Positions 18,613 to 30,772 of a stretch of DNA of 64,000 bases are shown in pieces. The notes under the pieces were generated by a model that saw only the letters and a list, made by a program, of their open reading frames with translations, ran no database searches and was not told the DNA's origin. This DNA is from Nipponacmea schrenckii (lineage: Eukaryota > Mollusca > Gastropoda > Lottiidae): positions 14,818,001 through 14,882,000 of the forward strand of contig CM060200.1 in assembly GCA_030562195.1 (NCBI GenBank), read 5' to 3'. Each line of letters opens with the position of its first letter. Position 1 is the first letter of the stretch. Position numbers and translations under genes: made by a program.

Positions 18613-19500
18613 TATAGTTGATGTTTTCTTCATTTCACATTTCTTGCCACAAAATCACAAATAAATAAGATGGTTTCAGAAAAATCTAAATTTTGCAAAA
18701 CACTCCATTCTGTTCTTAACTTCTAGGGGATTTGACCTATCTTGAAGTCTTCTTTCAGGGCATACATTTAGAGCATATCTGCGTCTGTAACGTCTGTCCA
18801 CCTTCTTGAATATGTGTGTTATACATGTCACCATGCAAGATATCAATAGACTTGAGACTTGTGCTTAAACTTGGACTTAAATCCTAAGTCCTAAATATGT
18901 CTTAGACATGGGGGAACTTGACAAAACATGGATTATTCATAAGAAACCCCAATTAATTAACTAGAATTGCTTACAATTATGAATGTATTTCGAAAGCCTT
19001 AATTTTTTGTGAGTTTTTTTTTTAAGTAGGTCATATGTTTACATACCTACTCGTAGACAATATTGAATATTGTTTGTTCCAATTTTCAAGGTCATGGATA
19101 AAGTGGGTCACACCTTACAATTGACAAGATATTTATGAAACAGTTTTCGTTTTTCACCTAGCTATTATGAACCGGAATTTACGTATTTACATCAGTTTAG
19201 GCCAAACCATAATTGTAATTATTGTTTCCAAATTTGGTTAAAATTGTAATCATATCACCTTCGCCGCAGTTGTTCAAATTGCCTTTGATTGATTGGTCTT
19301 AAATAATCAATGGACAGGAATTTATTCAATTTTATGACGTAATCTTTGTTTACTTATGTGGCATTATTTTTAATTAAAAGATGGTTTTTACGTACCTTTA
19401 TTATATTCATACAATTGAACTATATACGATTTTATTAATCAGAACCTGGTGCTTGTGAAATTTTGTATTATTTAAGTACATTGTACAAATGTATCTGTTA
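18613..19500. repeat. No gene; fragments of dispersed repeats
   Basis: 19031-19280 contains words that recur at 19845-20330, 21330-21540 and (inverted) 34790-34950, such as TTCAAGGTCAT...GTGGGTCACACCTT and CAGTTTTCRYTTTTCACCTAGCT. The rest is unassigned. Confidence 0.5.
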
Positions 19501-19508
19501 GTCTATGC

Positions 19509-19552
19509 AGCAGGTCCAATTCGCTACCGACTGAGCTATTTCACTGTGGTAA
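19509..19552 (-). other. tRNA-like 5' half (A box), probably a SINE remnant
   Basis: The minus strand reads GTGAAATAGCTCAGTCGGTAGC, matching a tRNA D-arm and pol III A box. No anticodon arm, B box or T-arm follows, so this is not a functional tRNA gene. Confidence 0.45.
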
Positions 19553-19844
19553 ATAATGACAGAGTCAACCTAGCGTTAGTGGGAAGTATAAGCATTTACA
19601 TAGTTCGGAAGATGATAAGCTATCAGGGAAGCATTCATATAGCCGGGCACGGGAAGTAATAGTGTAATGTATCTTATATGATAGCTAAAGCAATAATTTC
19701 CATTTTTGTACATCTCTTCTGGGCTCGTGAATTCAAGACTACCCTATATGCAACCTCGCCTCCCCTCCTTAAACACACAGTGTAAGACAAGCTGCTTCCA
19801 TGATTAGTTCCCTTGCTCAGGATTAATATTGAGTGAAAATGAAA

Positions 19845-20330
19845 TGAATGGAGGTTTTACATCCTATTCCATTCTGTACTTTACAGGCAACTTAAATTTA
19901 TTTTTGCCTACATCTAGGCAATATTTAGAATATCAGTTGACCTTTTTTTCAAAGGCACACCTTCCGTATCTGCTTAAAAACGGCGAAAAATGTGAAAATT
20001 ATCATTTTTTGCATGTTTAAGTACAGATATCTGTAATTTTTGAAGCAGGTTAAATTTATAAAATACCTACATTTAGACAATATATTGAACATAATTTGAC
20101 CTAGTTTTCAAGGTTATCATTTAAGTGGGTCACACCTTCCCTATGTTATGAATGTAGGCTATTTCGACAGCCTTAAGATATTATGTAGGCTTAATTTGCA
20201 AGCCTTAAAATATTATCAAGGCTACATTTGCAATTGCTTACATCTAGGCAATATATTGATTGTCATTTGACCTAGTTTTCAAAGTAATGAAATAATTAGG
20301 TCACAACTTCCGTAAAGATTATCGATTTTC
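19845..20330 (+). repeat. Imperfect tandem copies of a dispersed repeat
   Basis: Three diverged units, each with CTACATYTAGGCAATAT..., TTGACCTAGTTTTCAAAG and GGTCACA(C/A)CTTCC, at about 19905, 20070 and 20240. They belong to the family also seen at 19031 and, inverted, at 34790-34950. Confidence 0.6.
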
Positions 20331-21056
20331 AAACTTCTAACAAGTATGGCGTTTTCCACTGCCATCAAATCCTAAAATATGGTCACGCTTCGCTTCACTC
20401 TGACTCGGTATCGACAACTATGAACTTCGCTGTCGTGACATTATTTATACATTGTACATAGCAGAAACTACTTATAATGGTTGCCTCCCTTTATGATATA
20501 GTTCAAATGTCAACAACGATATGGTTGAATAATGTGTTTGAAGAGAGCGAAATACAAATTTTGGGACGAATTTTTCCATATGGTAGAGTAGAATAACATA
20601 CATCAAGTAGGTAGTGCTTTATTATACAATCACAGATTTATCAGTTATTTTGATTTGTGCTTAGATTTTTTTGTTATTATAGTGTTATATTATCGTCTTT
20701 AGATATGATGAAAATATCTCCATGTTGAATTTGGATATTTGCGTAGATTTGGTTTTTCTGTATAGAATTTCTATTATTTTTGCTATTTCTATTTACATTC
20801 ATTTCTGCTTCGTACATGATCATTTTAGGGTAAAATATAATACATACCTGTTAAGACATAATTCTGGTTGATTTTTTTGTCTGTTATAGAAATGTACAAG
20901 ACGATCCGCTGTAAATACTAGTAGTTTCTGCCACGTATAATGTATAAATAATGACAGGGAAGTTCACAGTTGTCGATACCGAGTCAGAGTGAAGCGAAGC
21001 GTGACCATATTTGAGGTTTTGATGGGAGTGGAAGACGCCATACTTGTTTTAAGTTT
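20331..21056. mobile_element. 0.73-kb element with ~135-bp terminal inverted repeats
   Basis: The left TIR (from 20331) and right TIR (ending 21056) both read AACAAGTATGGCGT..., then TATGGTCACGCTTCGCTTC and CGGTATCGACAACT, and continue to GCAGAAACTACT. There are a few mismatches over about 135 bp. The interior (about 20475-20915) is non-coding. This is a MITE-like foldback DNA transposon. A further copy of CAAGTATGGCGGATAAG lies immediately to the right. Confidence 0.85.
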
Positions 21057-22128
21057 GAAACAAGTATGGCGGATAAGATTTTTTTTTATTAATTATTTTA
21101 TTTATTTTTATAACAGGATTTTAGCTTTAAAGTGACCTACTTTTGAAAAAATCGAAATTTGAATAATTCGAAAAAAAAATACGAAATTTAAAAATTGGCC
21201 TCCTAGAAAAGGTAGATAATGATCCAATGTATCTATGTGCTAAATTTCATCGCAATCGGTCTATCAATAGTGTCTGAATTTCGGCTTTAAGAATTGTAAT
21301 GAAAATTCAAAATGGCGGCCGATATGGCAGCTTGACCTAATTATTTCGGTCAAATCAATTACTATTGACAAGTTATTTATAAAACAGTTTTCACTTTTCA
21401 CCTAGCTGTTATAGACCGGAAGTTACGTAATTACGTCATTTGAGGCTAAACCGGAAGTCGAAATTTTTTTTCAAAATTTTTCAAAAATCATAATCATATC
21501 GCATATCAACTGGTAAAGTTTCAAAATTTTACCATTTATATTACACGAGAAATCACAGTCTGAAATTTTTGCCAATGACCCTTGAATATTGAATTGCAAA
21601 TCGTGTGTAAAAGATTTAACCGAATTGCATATAACCTATAGTTGTTAGTTGACAAATATATTGAAGTTTTCAAATCTGAAAATTCGATCGAAATCGAACT
21701 GAAAATAAACTTGCTAAAGCAAAAAAACCTCAACTTTTGGTTCTCACTTCTGGTAAGAGATAGAACTTCCGGTTTTGTTTTGATAATAGAAATCATTCTA
21801 AGATCAACTGTAGATTTAGAATTTCTGTACATTTTACCAGTTTGTCTTTAAACTCATCAGAGAAATAATCCGATCGATTACAATACGTTTTTGACCAAAC
21901 TCGAAATACGTAATTATCGTATAATTCCGAATATAGTGTGCAAGCATGTATAATGCGCACCCCTTCCTTGCCTTCGGGAAATCGGGGAAAATTCATTTAC
22001 CCATGTTTGCCCTTTATGCGGCAAAAATACTACTTTAAGTTAGCATTTCACAGACACCAATATCGGGAAATAGTTGTGAATACTGCAACATACAAACTTT
22101 CTACTATTTAGTTTTATAATAAAATCCA
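21057..22128. repeat. No gene; dispersed repeats
   Basis: 21330-21540 repeats 19110-19280. 21915-22125 repeats 39097-39360 (TAATTCCGAATATAGTGTGC, GGGGAAAATTCATTTACCCAT, ATATCGGGAAATAGTTGT). The latter looks like one end of a DNA transposon family. Confidence 0.55.
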
Positions 22129-23700
22129 TTTTTATACGCCCACATGAAATGGGGGGCGTATATTGTCGTCACCCACATCTGTCCGTCGGTCCGTCGGTCC
22201 GTCCGTCCGTCCGTCCACAATTGCTCGTAAACACTCTACACGGTGTAATTCTTGACGGATTTAGATGAAACTTAATATGAGTGCTTATGATCACGCAAGG
22301 ATGAACCCTATTGAAAATCAGCGAAATCGGAAAAAAATTAGTATGAGTTTGTGCCCTTGTTCTTGAATGGCTCGTAAACACTCTACAAAGTGCAATTCTT
22401 GACCGATTTTGATGAAACTTGGTGTGAGAGTTTGTTATAACTCAAGGATAAACCCTATCGAAAATCAGCGAAATCGAAAAAACATTTAGTATGAGTTATT
22501 GCCCTTGTTCTTGAAAACGCGTTCAATTTTAGCTTGTAAACACTCTTGAGAGAACAATTTTTAATGGATTTTAATGAAACTTGGCCTGAGTATTTGTTAT
22601 CACCCAAGGATGAAGCCTATTGAAAACCAGTCAAATCGAAAAAAAATTAATATCAGTTATTGCCCTTGTTTTTGAAAACGCGTTCAATTTTCAGCTTGTA
22701 AACACTCTACAAAGCACAGTTATTGACCGATTTTGACGAAACTTGCTGAAATTGTTTAATATCACCCAAGAATGAACCCTTTTGAAAATAGCACATATCG
22801 AAATATATTTAATAGGAATTATTGCCCTTGTTCTATAAAATGTGTTGGATTTTTGCCTTGTAAACACTCTACAAGTCACAATTCTTGAGCGATTTTGACA
22901 TAAATTGGCATGAGTATTTGTAATCACCTAAGGATGAACCCTATTGAAATTCAGTTAAATCGAAAAATATTTAGTATCAGTTATTGCCCTTGTGTTTGAA
23001 AACGCGTTCAATTTTAGCTTGTAAGCACTCTAGAAAGAACAATTCTTAATGGATTTTGATAAAACTTGGCTTGAGTATTTGTTTTTACCCAAGGATGAAC
23101 CTTTTTGAAAATCAAATAAATCGAAATATATTTAGTGTCAGTTATTGCCCTTGTGTTTGAAAACGGGTTTAACTTTTTGGCTAATAAACACTCTACAAGG
23201 TACAATTCATGACCAATGTTGACAAAACTCACTGAAATTGTTGGATATCGCAAGGGATGAGCCTAATTGAAAATTAAAAATATCCAAATATATATAATAT
23301 GAATTATTGCCCTTGTTCTTTTAAACACGTTCGATTTTTGTCTCGTAAGCACTCGTGAGAGTATGTTATAACTCAAGGATGAACCCTATTGAAAATCAGC
23401 AAAATCGAAAATTTTTTTAGTATGAGCTACTGCCCTTGTTCTTGAACACGCATTCAATTTTAGCTTGTAAACACTCTAGAAAGAACTATTCTTAATGGAT
23501 TTTGATTAACTTTGGCTTGAGTATTTGTTTTTACCCAAGGATGAACCCTATTATAAATCAAATAAATAGAAATATATTTAGTGTCAGTTATAGCCCTTGT
23601 TCTTGAAAACGCGTTCAATTTTAGCTTGTAAACACTCTAGAAAGAACAATTTTTAATGGATTTTGATGTAACTTGGCTGGAGTATTTGTTGATAACAAAA
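22129..23700 (+). repeat. Pearl/HINE-like repeat array, copy 1
   Basis: The head is ATACGCCCACATG...GGGGGCGTATATTGTCGTC, then repeated GTCCGTC. About nine diverged monomers of roughly 160 bp follow, each with AAACACTCT...GATTTTGATGAAACTTGG..., CCCAAGGATGAACCCTATTGA and TTATTGCCCTTGTTCTTGAA. Short minus-strand frames here share peptides only because the DNA is repetitive. Confidence 0.8.
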
Positions 23701-24437
23701 TTAATTTATATAGATGTTATTATATTGTATAAAGATTGATTAAACAGCACTTTTACAGGAGCAGAGTCATTTCACTTTCTGTTAGAACCAACAAGATTTC
23801 GCCAACTGTATCCTCAGGCAAGGCCTTTACAAAGTAACGCTTTTATTCATGTCCCTGGTGTACTTGTATTACACATGAAAACAAACTTTCAGTCATTTTA
23901 ACATAAAAAATACATCCACATGGTTAGTTTTTTTTTTAGTTACTTACGCGCATGGAGGGGTCGGTTCGTAACGCCTTCCTGGACGTTCCACACACACGGG
24001 ACTACTTTCAAACACTTCGGCAAAGCTGTTCGGGCCTGTCAAAACTGTGCCATCTGAAGAGGTGGAGGAGGCGGTACAACATGGTGGTACATACCATTAA
24101 TGCTACCGATGAAAAAATGTCAGCCATCATGAATAAGCTACTTTCAGTCCCCGTATTTTGGTAACGTCTGCTCCGTGGAACATTGTACCGGATATGCGTT
24201 ACAAAACAAGCACAACCGAGAACACTCGATAGAAAAAAACGAAAACGTAGGCCTACTGCTTCGTTACAATTTCAACTCGGAATAGTTAAAATTTTTATAT
24301 TTCTCGAATATTTCTCGATTTTTCACAGTATCCAACAGAATAAGTTAAGTTTTTTTTTTGTTTTGAGGTTTTGAAGGAAAAATAATATCGGCGCTGATAA
24401 AAAAAAATCCTAAAAAGTTATTTGCAAAGAACGCACG
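23701..24437. other. Unassigned; two short open stretches
   Basis: 23755-23910 has a short frame (ESFHFLLEPTRFRQLYPQAR, ending TTTTAA) after a possible acceptor TTTTACAG. 23952-24164 has a 70-residue frame of unusual GC content (RDYFQTLRQSCSGLSKLC). I recognise neither, and neither has a second exon or a start context that would make it a gene. Confidence 0.25.
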
Positions 24438-24459
24438 GCTTTGTTTTCGAAATGACTAT

Positions 24460-27020
24460 TTTTTTTTTTTTTCGTTTTCTGGTCACGCTCCCCAGCTATA
24501 ACTGTAAATGTCTCACATAATCTGACACGATATTCTAACGTAAACTAGTGCTCATTGTTATTTAAATGTAAAATGACGCAATTTTGCCAAACCGGAAATG
24601 AGGTATAACATCCCAAAGTTTTTTAGTTTTTTCTCATATAACAGCTCTATTTCAAATCGAATTTCGCTCGAACTTTTCTTATTAACTTCTTTGAACTAAA
24701 CTCTAAAGGATAGCAATTTAAAAAATGTAAAATTTTGACTTTTGACGCTGACTTTTTTATTTTTAATTTTAACACTTTTTCTAACTTTCAGAATTTTGAT
24801 CTGGTCGAAATAAAAATTAATATGTTGATAGACAATGTGTTTGTCAACTAAAATATGTTTTCAAAATAAAGACATCACTTCCGGTTTTGACGCCATTCGA
24901 CTCTAAACCTGAAAAACCAACTTCCGGAATTATTAAGATATTTGAAATTGTTTTTTTGCAATTAGTTACTATTAACCCATTATGATTCAATAATTAACAA
25001 AAATTGACCCGGAAGTAACAGGTCAGCCGCCATCATTAAACTACTCACTTTTGTAAAACGAAAAATGGGGCCTTAGGGGTTAATAGGACAATTGTAATTT
25101 TGATGTTTATGTAATCTTCAATTTATTTCCGGTTATATTTTTTCACCAAGTGCCTAATTTTCGAAGATTAATATCTCGTGACCTTGACCTTTGGTGACCT
25201 TGTGACCTGCACAAAAGTTCTTGCCCTTGTCAAGACCTTTCTTTTGATGTGCAATGTCAACTTCCGGTTTTACAGCCATTTGAAAATCGCAATTTTTAAC
25301 TTTGAAGAGCTCTGTCACGTGACCCAATTTACATACGTCAATGTTTCTTTCATGCCCTTATTACACGTAATCTATTCTTTCCAATGATGTATAACACTTG
25401 ATATTTTGATCAAAATTGCGCTTTTGAGAATTTGAAAATTTTGTTCTAAGTTCTATAGTAATTGTGCGTGATTCATAAAAGAGCACATGTTTTTTTAAAT
25501 TACGTATTTTTACGAAAGTCGTCAATAGATATGATAGAACATGATAAAGAAAGATAATAAAGTGAAAAAATTTGAACCGGAAGTAACACTTAAACCGCTA
25601 TCATGAAATGACTAACTTTTGTAAAACGAAAAATGGGGCCTTAGGGGTTAATCGGACAACTGTAATTTTGATGTCTATGTCATCTTCAATCGACTGCTAA
25701 CAAATATCAGGCAGTCGAATTTTGAATTTCGATTTAGCTTTTTCTTTATTTCCGGTTCTATATTTTCAATACGTACCTAAATTTCAAAGGTCAATATCTC
25801 GTGACATTGACCTTTGGTGACCTTATGACCTGCACAAAAGTTATTGCCCTTGTCAAGACATATCTATTGATGTCTTCATTTTTGTTGTGCAATGTCAACT
25901 TCCGGTTTTACAGCCATTTGAAAATCGCAATTTCAAACTTTGAAGAGCTCTGTCAAGTGACCTTATTTACATACGTCGAAACTTCTTTCATGTTCCTATT
26001 ACACATAATCTTTTCTTTCCAATGATGTATAACACTTGATATTTTAATAAAAATTGCGCTTTTTAGAATTTGAAAATTTTGTTCTTTGTTCAATAGTAAC
26101 TGTGTGTGATTTTTGGCGGGGAAAAGCTCGTGTTTTTTTAATTACATATTTTTATGATAGTCGACAAATTCTTTGATAGAACATGACAAACAGAGAAAAA
26201 AAAGTGATTAAAACGGACCCGGAAGTAACACTTAAACAGTCATTTTGGTTACAGCAACTTTTCTTTAAATAAGTATGTTTCACCAAGTCATCATCCGATT
26301 TGCATTATTTTGATGTCTATGGAGTCTTTAGTCGATTGCTAACAAAATTCTAAGATTGAGTTTTTGAATTTCGATCAGGATTCGTTTTTTGTTTCCAGTT
26401 TAATAATTTCAGAAATGTCAAAATCTTCTATAGCCCATACCTCATGAATACCGGTACCTTGTTTTGTTTTCGATAGGTAATACCTATTATTTTTGATAAA
26501 ATAAAATCTAGTTAAATATTTCGTCGTAAGTGCAAATCTTGTAATGTCTGATTTATATTTACGAATCAATGTGTCTCAATTCGTATTGCAAATAAGCCCT
26601 GCTAGTTTATTTTCATACTTTAAAAGTCGACAAGGGAGATAACTTAATATTAAAACTTATGAAGTAATTAGGAAAATTATTTAATTAAGCTTATTTATCA
26701 AACTCTGAAATTTTGTATTAATTGTTTAATGTTGTCAATGTTAACAAAATGCCCATGTTTGATATTCTAAATTGATTCGTTTGTCTTTTTGTAATTTATG
26801 TGTAATTTATTAAGTGACCAGTCGTTTATTTTTATCAAAATTAAAGTAGTCTAACGATTGTTGTACAGGTTGATATAACTTGAAAGATACAAACTATGTA
26901 TCTGTTCTACTATAGAACAGGCATTGTTGTAAATCTATAATCAAGAATAATCTTTCTGACGTCCAATGAACAGCTGTTAAAAAGGGACACGCACTGCATC
27001 AATACCGTTCACGGTTCTAG
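24460..27020 (+). mobile_element. Helitron-like element, copy 2
   Basis: The left side is T-rich (CTATTTTTTTTTTTTTTCG). The right end is the hairpin ACCG-TTCA-CGGT followed by TCTAG and T. The interior is direct-repeat related to 27881-29138 and 30530-30728, and contains an internal tandem duplication (about 25010-25570 against 25575-26220). No protein-coding region is seen; the two short frames beginning MTLTFGDL lie in the duplicated DNA. Confidence 0.6.
25010..26220 (+). repeat. ~0.57-kb tandem duplication inside the Helitron-like copy
   Basis: Both halves carry CCGGAAGTAACA, AAACGAAAAATGGGGCCTTA, CTTGACCTTTGGTGACCTT and AACTTCCGGTTTTACAGCC in the same order. The related copy at 28450-29100 has only one unit. 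Confidence 0.7.
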
Positions 27021-27532
27021 TTTATTTTTATTTTGAAATGGCCATTTTCAATGTTGCCGCTATCGTAATCCAACTTATTAAAAATAAAAGGCCTAATAGA
27101 TAATATTCATATTGAGACATTATTAAAATCATAATACGATCTTTTACACAAATCAATTTTACCGCGAATGTCGATGAAGGTAGACAAAATGGCGGATCTT
27201 CAACATCGATTTGCATCATATTTGTTGGGAAAAAATACTCTTTTTTTTTTAACCGTATATATTGAGTACCCCTTCTTTGATAGGGCCGTTTTAGGGTAAA
27301 AACCTGCGCATTATACACGGAATTATATGGTAGTAAGCTTACTTTGGCTCTAATTAATGAGGGAACCCGTCGTTAACTCTCCTTATTCAAGAAATTGACT
27401 AGTCAAATAGCCCTATTATGTACATTCTTGACCATAAAGTAGGCAATATACACAAAACATACACATTTAGGCATTTTTAGGAAAATGCACATACTTGTTA
27501 TGTATGTATTTAATATTTATTATTCATTTTAG
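27021..27532 (+). other. Intron or 5' intergenic DNA before the first visible DENND4 exon
   Basis: No coding exon is seen. The run of T at 27241 and the GGCGGATCTTCAAC area belong to unclassified repeats. The end is a polypyrimidine-rich acceptor TTATTCATTTTAG directly before 27533. Confidence 0.5.
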
Positions 27533-27602
27533 ATGGGTTCTGATGTATTCCTATGTTATAAGAAAGCCATGACCAAAGCTGATGTTTTAGCATATAAACC
27601 TG
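27533..27602 (+). CDS. DENND4: DENND4 (Crag-like) exon: end of MABP region
   Basis: A 70-bp exon, acceptor TTTTAG, donor GTAAGT. It starts in phase 0 and ends with one base of a codon. It encodes [12 protein letters not shown]...ADVLAYKP, matching the last strand of the MABP domain and linker in DENND4 proteins, where an (V/I)-x-L-C-Y-K-K motif precedes the uDENN start. DENND4 proteins are guanine exchange factors for Rab10 (Drosophila Crag also for Rab11), acting on secretory and recycling membranes. The leftover G joins the CA at the start of the 46489 exon to complete an Ala codon. Earlier exons were not found and probably lie before the window. Confidence 0.85.
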
Positions 27603-29138
27603 GTAAGTACTTGCACAATTACTTAGATCGATAGCTAAACATAAGAATGAAACAGTATTTGTAATGTCTGTCTGGTGAACAATGTTTTTTACAAGTTCAC
27701 ATTATAATTTGACAAGTTCACTTTTATTCAGCTATAAAGAATCTGACTCTGGAATCTCTTGACATCTGTCCACCCATAAGACCAGTTTTGACATTTTATT
27801 CAGGGATCTTTGCCTTAGATTATTTATGTACCGGTATTTTGATTTGTTCGAAAACGTATTGTAATCGTTCGGATTATTAGTGCTTTGTTTTCGAAATGAC
27901 TATTTTTTTATATTTTTTTTGTCTCTTTCTGGTCACGCTCCTCAGCCATAACTGCAAATGTCTCGCATAATCTAACGCGATATTCTAACGTAAACTAGTG
28001 CTCATTGTTATTTAAATGTAACATGACGCAATTTTGCCAAACTGGAAATGACATATAACATCCCAAAGTTTTTTAGTTTTTCTCAAATAAAAGCTCTATT
28101 TTAAATCGAATGTCGCTCGAACTTTTCTTATTAACTTCTTTGCACTAAACTTTAAAGAATAGCAATTTGAAAAATATAAAATTTTGATTTTTGTCGCTGA
28201 CTTTTTGATTTTTAAATTTTACACTTTTTCTAACTTGCAGAATTTTGATCTGATCGAAATAAAAATTAACATGTTGATAGACAATATGCTTGTCAACAAA
28301 AATATGTTTTCAAAAAACGACCTCTTTTTCGGTTGTGACGTCATTCGACTCTAAACTTGAAATTTCAACTTCCGGAATTCTTAAGATATTTGAAATTTGT
28401 TTTTTTTGCAATTAATAACTATTAACCCATCATGATTTAATAATTAACTAAAATTGACCCGGAAGTCAGCCGCCATGATTAAACTACTTACTTTTGTAAA
28501 AAGGAAAATGGGGCCTTGTAATTTTGATGTCTATGTAATCTTCAATTGATTGCTAACAATTCTCAGGAAGCCGAAATTTGAATTTCGATTTAGCTTTTCT
28601 TTTATTTCCGGTTATATTTTTTCACTAAGTTCCTAATTTTTGAAGGTTCATATATCGTGACCTTGACCTTTGGTGACCTTGTGACCTGCACAAAGGTTAT
28701 TGCCCTTGTCGAGACCTATCTATTGATGTCTTCATTTTTGTTGTGCAATGTCAACTTCCGGTTTTACAGCCATTTGAAAATCGCAAGTTTTAACTTTGAA
28801 GAGCTCTGTCACGTGACCTAATTTACATACGTCAAAATTTCTTTTGTGTCCTCATTACACGTAATCTATTCTTTCCAATGATGTATAACAATTGATATTT
28901 TGATCAAAATTGCTCTTTTTAGAATTTGAAAATTTCGTTCTCTGTTCAATAGTATCTGTGAGTGATTTTTGGCGGGAAAAAGCATGTGTTTTTTTTTTAA
29001 TTACATATTTTTATGAAAGTCGACAAATTCTTTTAAAGATACGATATAACATGACAAACAAAGAAAAAAAAGTGATTTAAACAGATCCGGAAGTAACACT
29101 TAAGCTGTCATTTTGGTATCAGCAACTTTTCTTTAAAG

Positions 29139-30530
29139 GATTTGTGACATGTAACTAAAAATTCTCAGAATTGTCCTGTAGATTTGTAGAAAATGATATC
29201 AAAAATCATTTTAAATAAAAAAAATCTGGATTTCTGTTTTTATATATTTAAAAAACGTATTTTTATTACATTTCCAATACTAAAACAAAATAATGCTCGC
29301 TAAAGCTCTGACGTCACCGACTGATGTATACCCAGAACAACCTTGTTAGCCTAAACGTTCCAAAATGGCAAATGAAATGAAAATACGTCCTTTTCAAGTG
29401 GGTCGACTGAATCAATTCAAGAATTCGAGAATTCAGATGATGAGCCATTAGATGAGGGTTTTTGTTTTGAAACGCTCGATCATAATAAACCACCGTATTT
29501 ATACAAAGCAGATGTGTCCGATGACGACGAAGAAGATGGTGCTAGGTCCGATAATCGCCCAGACAGAATCAGAATGTTTAGGCTGAGTTAGATCGACTTG
29601 ATGACTGGTAAGATTCACCGTTAGCCTATTTGGAATGGTTTCCACTGTTTCAATCAATCGATAAATTAATCAATTCGCCTGCGAGACAAATTTATTTTTA
29701 AATTAATTCAGTATTCAGAAATTCAAAATCAAAACACTGAACTACCGTACCGTAATATTATGACCGAGTGTGAAACCACTTTAAATTACGGTTTTCTCAA
29801 TCAAAATAAAAGATTGTCATGAATTTCACAAATGATTTCGGATGTTTCTTACAAATTTATTATTTATTAAATTTATTAACTAACTTGATTATGCCGTATC
29901 TACTTGTAGGCCTATACAAATACCGATCGAGCTGTGAATATCTCCAATACATTATAATTAGCTATTTTTAGTAACAACATTAAACGATCATTGATTGGCT
30001 GATACTATACATTTAGCCAATCAGATATCAGCATCTTGTCAATAATCATTTCTGTTTACCCGCATTTGTCATAAAACGGAAAGATTTGGAAAATTATTTT
30101 AATTGTGAAGAAAATTATTTAAACGTAAGACTAGTAGTAGTCTAGTAGTACTGTAGTTTGGATTGAGCGAGGCCTATTCATTCATACATTTTTGAATAAT
30201 TCGAAAAGGAATCATCGGTAAAGTGCCTCATACACAAAACACTTGTTCCTGCCGGTTTCCACTGGGCTCGCTTTCGGCTGACAAAAGCAGTCCATTTTCG
30301 CCCTCGAGACGGATCTTGAGGCCACCAGAACAATGAACGGTCACTAGTACTGCAATTGTAATAAACACACCGACTAGGCTTACTGAATTTATAAAATTAT
30401 GATGTTATAAAGTTCCAAATAATTTATGAAAATGCTGACATCCATGTTAACTATGCCTTCCGGTTGTAAAACGTTCTGGGTTATACATCATCGATAGAAA
30501 TTCGCGGAAATAGCTGAAGATTGCTAAAAA
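29139..30530. mobile_element. Possible DNA transposon nested in the Helitron-like copy
   Basis: About 1.4 kb absent from the corresponding site near 26277. Near its two sides are inverted words GATGTATACCCAGAAC (about 29322) and GTTCTGGGTTATACATC (about 30473), which match apart from one inserted base. They may be terminal or subterminal inverted repeats. The interior includes the broken frame listed next and AT-rich DNA. Confidence 0.45.
29361..29591 (+). pseudogene. Acidic transposon-type N-terminal ORF, broken
   Basis: ATG at about 29363 starts MANE, then a one- or two-base shift leads into SFSSGSTESIQEFENSDDEP, KPPYLYKADVSDDDEEDGA and a stop near 29591. The acidic stretch followed by a P-Y-L-Y motif is like the N-termini of several invertebrate transposon-associated proteins. 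The family is not certain. It lies inside the nested 29139-30530 insertion and could be its relic coding part. Confidence 0.35.
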
Positions 30531-30728
30531 AATTGTAAGGTTGGGTTTTTGAATTTTCTACCAGGATTCGAATAATTTCAGAAATGGCCAAAACTTCCAT
30601 GTCCCATACCTCATGAATACCGGTACCTTATTTTGTGTATATCTTATAATGTCTCATTTATATTTACGAATCAATGTGTCTCAATTCGTATTGGAAATAA
30701 GTCCATGTTTTTCTCATATTTTAAAAGT

Positions 30729-30742
30729 TTATACTTCAATCC
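30729..30742. repeat. Target-site duplication, left copy
   Basis: TTATACTTCAATCC, identical to 34470-34483. The flanking host repeat is seen without these bases near 26625-26640, which serves as an empty-site reference. Confidence 0.85.
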
Positions 30743-30772
30743 TAAAGAAAAAGGGGTTGGGATGTATCCGGA

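Larger units (their letters stand above)
27881..30728 (+). repeat. Helitron-like related copy 3, interrupted by an insertion
   Basis: 27881-29138 follows 24438-26276 in the same order with one of the two internal units missing. The match resumes at about 30530 (TTTTTGAATTTTC..., then CCATACCTCATGAATACCGGTACC) and runs to the Penelope target site at 30729. It continues after that insertion to about 34555. The gap 29139-30530 holds another insertion. Confidence 0.65.

Noticed and set aside
19509..19552. Functional tRNA gene on the minus strand
   Set aside because: Only the D-arm/A-box half is present; no anticodon loop, T-arm or acceptor pairing.
22169..23253. Minus-strand frames with a shared RVFTS-type ending as a protein family
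   Set aside because: They are translations of the same ~160-bp repeat monomer; similarity follows from the DNA repeat.
23755..23910. Terminal exon of a host gene
   Set aside because: A possible acceptor and stop exist, but no upstream exon, family match or polyadenylation context could be tied to it.
25178..26025. Two similar 70-residue frames starting MTLTFGDL as paralogous genes
   Set aside because: They fall in a tandem DNA duplication within a non-coding repeat and have no domain or splice context.
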